DNA from: Parvibaculum sp035325945
Lineage (GTDB): Bacteria; Pseudomonadota; Alphaproteobacteria; Parvibaculales; Parvibaculaceae
Direction of reading: 5' to 3'
Assembly (NCBI RefSeq): GCF_035325945.1
Contig: NZ_DAOKYX010000006.1
Coordinates: forward strand, 1 to 64,000
Length of the DNA stretch: 64,000 bases
Positions 62,330-64,000 of the stretch are shown here, one piece after another; position 1 is the stretch's first letter; each line of letters opens with the position of its first letter. Both the position numbers and the translations under genes were made by a program. Below the pieces are notes generated by a model, which searched no databases, was not told the DNA's origin, and saw only the letters and a list, made by a program, of their open reading frames with translations.

Positions 62330-62815
62330 TCAGCGCCCATGCGCGGTGCGGGGCAGCGTGTCCTCGCCGGCGCCGGGACCCGCTCTCACGGTGACATCGC
62401 GCGCGGAGACGGGCTCGCCGCATTCCGAGCAGACGGGCACCGTTTCCATGACGTGACCGCAGGCCTTGTGCACCCGCTCGATGGGCGGCCCCTCCTCGCC
62501 CGCCATATATTTGTCGCCCCACTGGATGAGCGCGAGCATGGCGGCGTGAAGATCGCGGCCCTTTTCGGTGAGGCGATATTCCTCGCGCCTCGGGCGCTCC
62601 TGATAGGCGGTCCTTGCGAGCACGCCCGCCTCGGTGAGTTTCTTCAGCCGGTCGGCCAGCACATGGCGGGCGATGCCGAGGCGCCCCTCGAATTGCTCGA
62701 AGCGGCGCTGGCCGAGAAAGCACTCGCGCAGCACCATCAGCGTCCAGCGATCGCCGACGACCGACAGGGTGCGGGCAAGCGAGCAGTTTTCGCGGTCGAG
62801 GTCTTCCCAACGCAT
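62330..62815 (-). CDS. HxlR-family transcriptional regulator with C-terminal zinc-ribbon-like tail
   Basis: A 161-residue winged-helix regulator: NCSLARTLSVVGDRWTLMVLRECFLGQRRFEQFEGRLGIARHVLADRLKKLTEAGVL is the HxlR domain. An added C-terminal tail has KACGHVMETVPVCSECGEPV, a C-x(8-10)-C-x2-C zinc-ribbon-like group. Start 62815 is chosen because AAGGAG lies six bases upstream; an ATG at 62869 in frame would add 18 residues. It ends 3 bp from the SBF transporter stop and is convergent with it. Confidence 0.88.
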   Translation of the reverse strand: MRWEDLDRENCSLARTLSVVGDRWTLMVLRECFLGQRRFEQFEGRLGIARHVLADRLKKLTEAGVLARTAYQERPRREEYRLTEKGRDLHAAMLALIQWGDKYMAGEEGPPIERVHKACGHVMETVPVCSECGEPVSARDVTVRAGPGAGEDTLPRTAHGR

Positions 62816-62962
62816 CGAGATCTCCTTCGGGCCCGAGCTTAGCTTGACAGGTTCTTTTTTGGAACCCATCTTGCCGCCTGTCTGAACTCGAATTTCCGGC
62901 CGAGGCCCCGCCCCTCCCATGGGCGCCATGAGCCGCTCTCCGGCCGATCAGGAACCGACCCC

Positions 62963-63739
62963 ATGAACGTCATCGCGGACCTTGCCGAGCCCGTCTTTTC
63001 GCGCGACGGCGCCTATTGGGAGCCCCATGTCGAGGCATCCGGCCCCTTCCGGGGGCTTCATGGCGGCGCCGTCTCCGGCCTGCTCGTCGCGGCGATGGAA
63101 GAGCGCGCGCGGGAAGAGGACTGGGGCGCGCCGATGACAGCCTCCGTCATCATTCTGCGGCCCGCGCCGCTCGAACGGCTCGAAACGAAGATCGAGGTGC
63201 TGCGCGCGGGCGGGCGCGTGGCGATGGCGGAGGCGACGCTCTGGGCAGGCGACAAGCTCTACGCCAAGGCCAGCGCCTCCTTCATCAAGCCGCTTTCCGT
63301 GCCCGAACTCGAGCGGGCCGAGGCGGCGCCTGCGCCTTTCGACCCCTCGCCGCTCGTCATCTGGGGCGCGCGCGGACCGCAGCAGCGGACCACCTTCTTC
63401 GATGCGCTCGATATTCGCGACGGCGGCAACGGCATCAAATGGGGTCGCATGAAGCGGCGCCTCGTCGCCTTCGATGCGCCCTTCGCGCAGCTTTTCGCCT
63501 TCGGCGACAATGGTACGCCCTACTGGCTCTCCGGCACCGAGTTCTGGCCGCCGCCATGGGGCTTCCCCAATATCGACATCACGGTGCATGTGTCGCGCCC
63601 GCCGGTGGGCCCCTGGGTCGGCGTCGAGCCCGCCTCCGACTGGCGGCGGGAGGGCGTGGGCCTCACCGATTCGAGGCTCCACGATCAGGCGGGCCCGCTT
63701 GGCCGCGTCTGCCAGACGGTCGTCATCACGCCGCGCTGA
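62963..63739 (+). CDS. Acyl-CoA thioesterase, double-hotdog (TesB-like)
   Basis: A 258-residue double-hotdog protein of the thioesterase-superfamily type that resembles TesB: GPFRGLHGGAVSGLLVAAMEERA is the first hotdog helix with the conserved HGG, and the second domain runs from residue 160 to ...QTVVITPR. The catalytic Asp of TesB type is plausibly D162 region (GNGIKWGRMKRRLVAFDAPFAQLFAFGD). Divergent from the HxlR gene, with starts 148 bp apart, suggesting control by that regulator. Confidence 0.82.
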   Translation: MNVIADLAEPVFSRDGAYWEPHVEASGPFRGLHGGAVSGLLVAAMEERAREEDWGAPMTASVIILRPAPLERLETKIEVLRAGGRVAMAEATLWAGDKLYAKASASFIKPLSVPELERAEAAPAPFDPSPLVIWGARGPQQRTTFFDALDIRDGGNGIKWGRMKRRLVAFDAPFAQLFAFGDNGTPYWLSGTEFWPPPWGFPNIDITVHVSRPPVGPWVGVEPASDWRREGVGLTDSRLHDQAGPLGRVCQTVVITPR

Positions 63740-63814
63740 GCCCGGCGGGGCCGGCCACGCGGCCATTGACAGCACCGCGGAGGCGTGGCGCAAAGAAGGC
63801 GGAGAAGGACGCCC

Positions 63815-64000
63815 ATGTCGCTGACCGATGCCCAGCTCGAACGCTATGCGCGCCACATCGTCCTCAAGGAGATCGGAGGACAGGGCCAGCAGAAGCTCCT
63901 CAAGGCCCGCGTGCTCGTGATCGGCGCGGGCGGGCTCGGCGCGCCCTGCCTCATGTATCTGGCGGCGGCGGGCGTCGGCACGCTCGGCGTCATCGACCAT
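63815..64000 (+). CDS. E1-like adenylyltransferase, MoeB/ThiF family (truncated by window end)
   Basis: 62 codons are visible: MSLTDAQLERYARHIVLKEIGGQGQQKLLKARVLVIGAGGLGAPCLMYLAAAGVGTLGVIDH. This is the N terminus of MoeB/ThiF/HesA proteins that adenylate MoaD or ThiS, with the glycine-rich VIGAGGLGAP loop and the following Asp. The gene continues beyond the window, so it cannot be separated into MoeB or ThiF. Confidence 0.9.
   Translation, partial: MSLTDAQLERYARHIVLKEIGGQGQQKLLKARVLVIGAGGLGAPCLMYLAAAGVGTLGVIDH

Overview
The window is high-GC chromosomal DNA from an alphaproteobacterium. The evidence is a RegB/RegA (ActS/ActR) redox two-component pair, an MmcB-type repair protein, a class with intracellular PHA depolymerase, coaBC-dut, and the block gyrB-recF-dnaN-dnaA-(rhodanese)-rpsT-enoyl-CoA hydratase-mutM-ubiE-ubiB-coaBC-dut. 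The overall gene set reminds me of Parvibaculum-like Rhizobiales, but that genus assignment is inference. One run of 100 Ns (30160-30259) marks an assembly gap. No rRNA, tRNA, CRISPR array, insertion sequence or prophage was seen.

Layout. (1) 1-8.3 kb: a phosphate-starvation module, with a phosphate-selective porin on + converging on pstS-pstC-pstA-pstB on -, and Pho-box-like 11-bp repeats upstream of both transcription units; PstC and PstA carry large periplasmic insertions. (2) 8.3-12.6 kb: a Spinster-like MFS transporter, an Ada-AlkA fusion followed by ogt (alkylation repair), and two small membrane proteins. (3) 12.6-18 kb: divergent biotin genes, oxidoreductase-bioF-bioD on - and bioB-bioA on +. 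(4) 18-21 kb: ParA-like ATPase, SPOR protein, small membrane protein, HAD hydrolase, then a 67-bp tandem repeat. (5) 21.3-28.7 kb: the most unusual part, with a cytochrome P450, a TerB-like protein, an RND/MMPL exporter, and two tandem paralogous carboxylate-bridged di-iron proteins that share a palindromic upstream element. (6) 28.7-34.5 kb: phosphotransferase, MmcB, RegA/RegB, metallo-beta-lactamase-fold hydrolase, ankyrin protein. (7) 34.7-44.6 kb: SCO1-like protein, leuA with an overlapping leader ORF, PHA depolymerase, SprT/YgjP-like metalloprotease, penicillin-binding protein 1A, chemoreceptor. (8) 44.7-54 kb: gyrB, recF, dnaN, dnaA, rhodanese, rpsT, enoyl-CoA hydratase, the classical origin-proximal block, with a 530-bp non-coding stretch rich in repeats between rhodanese and rpsT. 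(9) 54-64 kb: mutM, ubiE-ubiB, coaBC-dut, Rrf2 regulator-cysK, SBF-family transporter, HxlR regulator, thioesterase and a truncated MoeB/ThiF E1-like gene.

Most genes are ordinary housekeeping. The accessory signal is concentrated at 21-28.7 kb, where oxygenase-type enzymes, a lipid-type exporter and unusual repeats and palindromes lie together. Its substrate cannot be read from sequence.
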